DNA from: Microbacterium sp. MYb66 | GTDB taxonomy: Bacteria; Actinomycetota; Actinomycetes; Actinomycetales; Microbacteriaceae | Reading direction: 5' to 3' | DNA length: 64,000 bases | Assembly (NCBI RefSeq): GCF_002979435.1 | Contig: NZ_PCOV01000011.1 | Span: 1-64,000 of the forward strand | Part shown: positions 62,109 to 64,000 of the stretch, one piece after another | Numbering within the stretch: the first letter of the stretch is position 1 | Layout of the letters: every line of letters begins with the position of its first letter | Translations under genes and position numbers: made by a program | Notes under the pieces: model-generated | Database searches by the model: none | What the model was told of the DNA's origin: nothing | Seen by the model: only the letters and a program-made list of their open reading frames with translations

Positions 62109-62958
62109 TGGCCACCATCAAGACGGTCGTGCGCGACCGCTCGGTGACCCACTTCGTCTCGCGGATCCTGTTCACGGTCGTGCTCGTCATCGTGTCGCTG
62201 TTCTTCGCGCTGCCGATGGTGTGGCTGATCCTGGCCCCGTTCGATGCGACGCCGTCGCTGACGGTGTCGTGGCCGGACTGGACGCTGGACAACTTCGCGC
62301 GGCTGGTCGAGAACCCCTACGCGATGAAGTCGATCCTCAACTCGCTCATCCTCGGCGTCGGAACCATGGCGCTCGTGATCGTCCTCGGCGCCCTCGCGTC
62401 GTATGCGATGAGCCGGATCAGCATCCCCGGCCGCGACGGCATCCTCTACGGCCTGCTGCTGCTCTCGTCTATCGTCACGGGGACGGCGGCCATGGTGCCG
62501 ACGTTCCAGCTGATCAACCAGCTGCAGCTGATCAACACGCATGTCGGCGTCATCCTGGTGCTGGCGGGCGGGATCCTGCCGACGGTGATCTTCATCCTCA
62601 AGGACTTCATGGACTCGATCCCGAAGTCCTACGAGGAGTCCGCGCGGCTGTACGGCGCCGGCCCGTTCCGCATCCTCAAGGACATCGTGGTGCCGATCGC
62701 CCGCCCGGGTCTCGCATTCATCGCGATCTGGACGATCGTGCAGGTCTGGGGCAACTTCCTCGTTCCGTTCCTGCTGCTGCGGACGCCCGACATGCAGCCG
62801 GCCGCCGTGCTCATGTACACCTTCTACACCGAGAGCGGCCAGGCCGACCTCCGGCTGATCTCGGCGTTCTCGCTGGTGTTCTCGGTGCCCGTCCTTCTCA
62901 TCTACTTCTTTGTGAACCGTCGCTACGGTTTCCGCTTCCACGGAGGGATCAAGTCCTG

Positions 62959-62959
<1 letters not shown>
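62105..62959 (+). CDS. Sugar ABC transporter permease (MalG/UgpE-like)
   Basis: A 284-residue permease with six helices and the EAA motif KSYEESARLYGAGPFRILKD. The C-terminal NRRYGFRFHGGIKS is the usual end of the family. The ATG overlaps the previous stop (ATGA), and its own stop overlaps the next ATG (TGATG), so all four transporter genes are translationally coupled. Confidence 0.92.

Positions 62960-64000
<1,041 letters not shown>

Overview
The window is a GC-rich (about 70%) actinobacterial chromosome segment. Gene content and style fit Microbacteriaceae, most likely Microbacterium: the 9-mer CGGCATCCG is strongly over-used, many genes lack a leader, heme is made by the coproporphyrin route, and several proteins have Ala/Glu-rich tails. 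This assignment comes from composition and gene families, not from a marker search. No rRNA, tRNA, CRISPR array, transposase or integrase was found.

Layout. 1-16.7 kb is ordinary chromosome: an NhaC-type antiporter, an Nramp manganese transporter (mntH) with two candidate MntR-type operators, a TrmH methyltransferase, a MATE exporter, an M13 peptidase, a beta-lactamase-fold protein without its catalytic residues, a DHA2 exporter, a lactate 2-monooxygenase-like flavoenzyme, a POT peptide transporter and glyS. 17.0-19.5 kb is a single low-GC gene that stands out from everything around it: an 842-residue STAND NTPase with an N-terminal restriction-endonuclease-like domain, a NACHT core, pentapeptide repeats and a C-terminal winged helix. 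It is a strong candidate for a single-gene anti-phage system. 19.7-24.1 kb holds a WYL regulator divergent from an epoxide hydrolase, plus small genes. 24.1-34.3 kb is a near-complete heme cluster (hemA divergent from hemE-cgoX-[three small envelope genes]-chdC-hemC-hemD-hemB-hemL); only the ferrochelatase and gltX are missing from the window.

34.4-43.9 kb carries an ABC ATPase with a 370-residue acidic tail, a hydroxyisobutyryl-CoA hydrolase, a YtrA-like GntR/membrane-protein pair and a heterodimeric ABC exporter closed by a strong terminator. 44.1-48.8 kb has a D-Ala-D-Ala carboxypeptidase and a TPP-riboswitch-controlled ECF transporter for a thiamine precursor (ykoE-ykoD-ykoC). 48.85-50.39 kb is a glutamate decarboxylase bounded by an exact 22-bp direct repeat. 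One repeat copy is the 3' end of the neighbouring phosphotransferase gene, which looks like an insertion scar.

51.2-56.7 kb holds two SDR enzymes, a 62-bp inverted repeat, a TauE exporter with an ankyrin lipoprotein, a KDPG-type aldolase, a membrane-anchored tandem L7/L12-like protein and a GntR/UTRA regulator. From 56.8 kb to the right edge there is an MgtC-like gene, then a sugar operon: TIM-barrel isomerase, Gfo/Idh/MocA dehydrogenase, solute-binding lipoprotein, two permeases and an ATPase cut by the window end. The likely substrate is a sugar or polyol that is oxidised and isomerised after import.

About half of the gene starts have a TAnnnT-like -10 element 6-7 nt upstream of the start codon. 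This suggests widespread leaderless transcription, and it was used to choose several starts.
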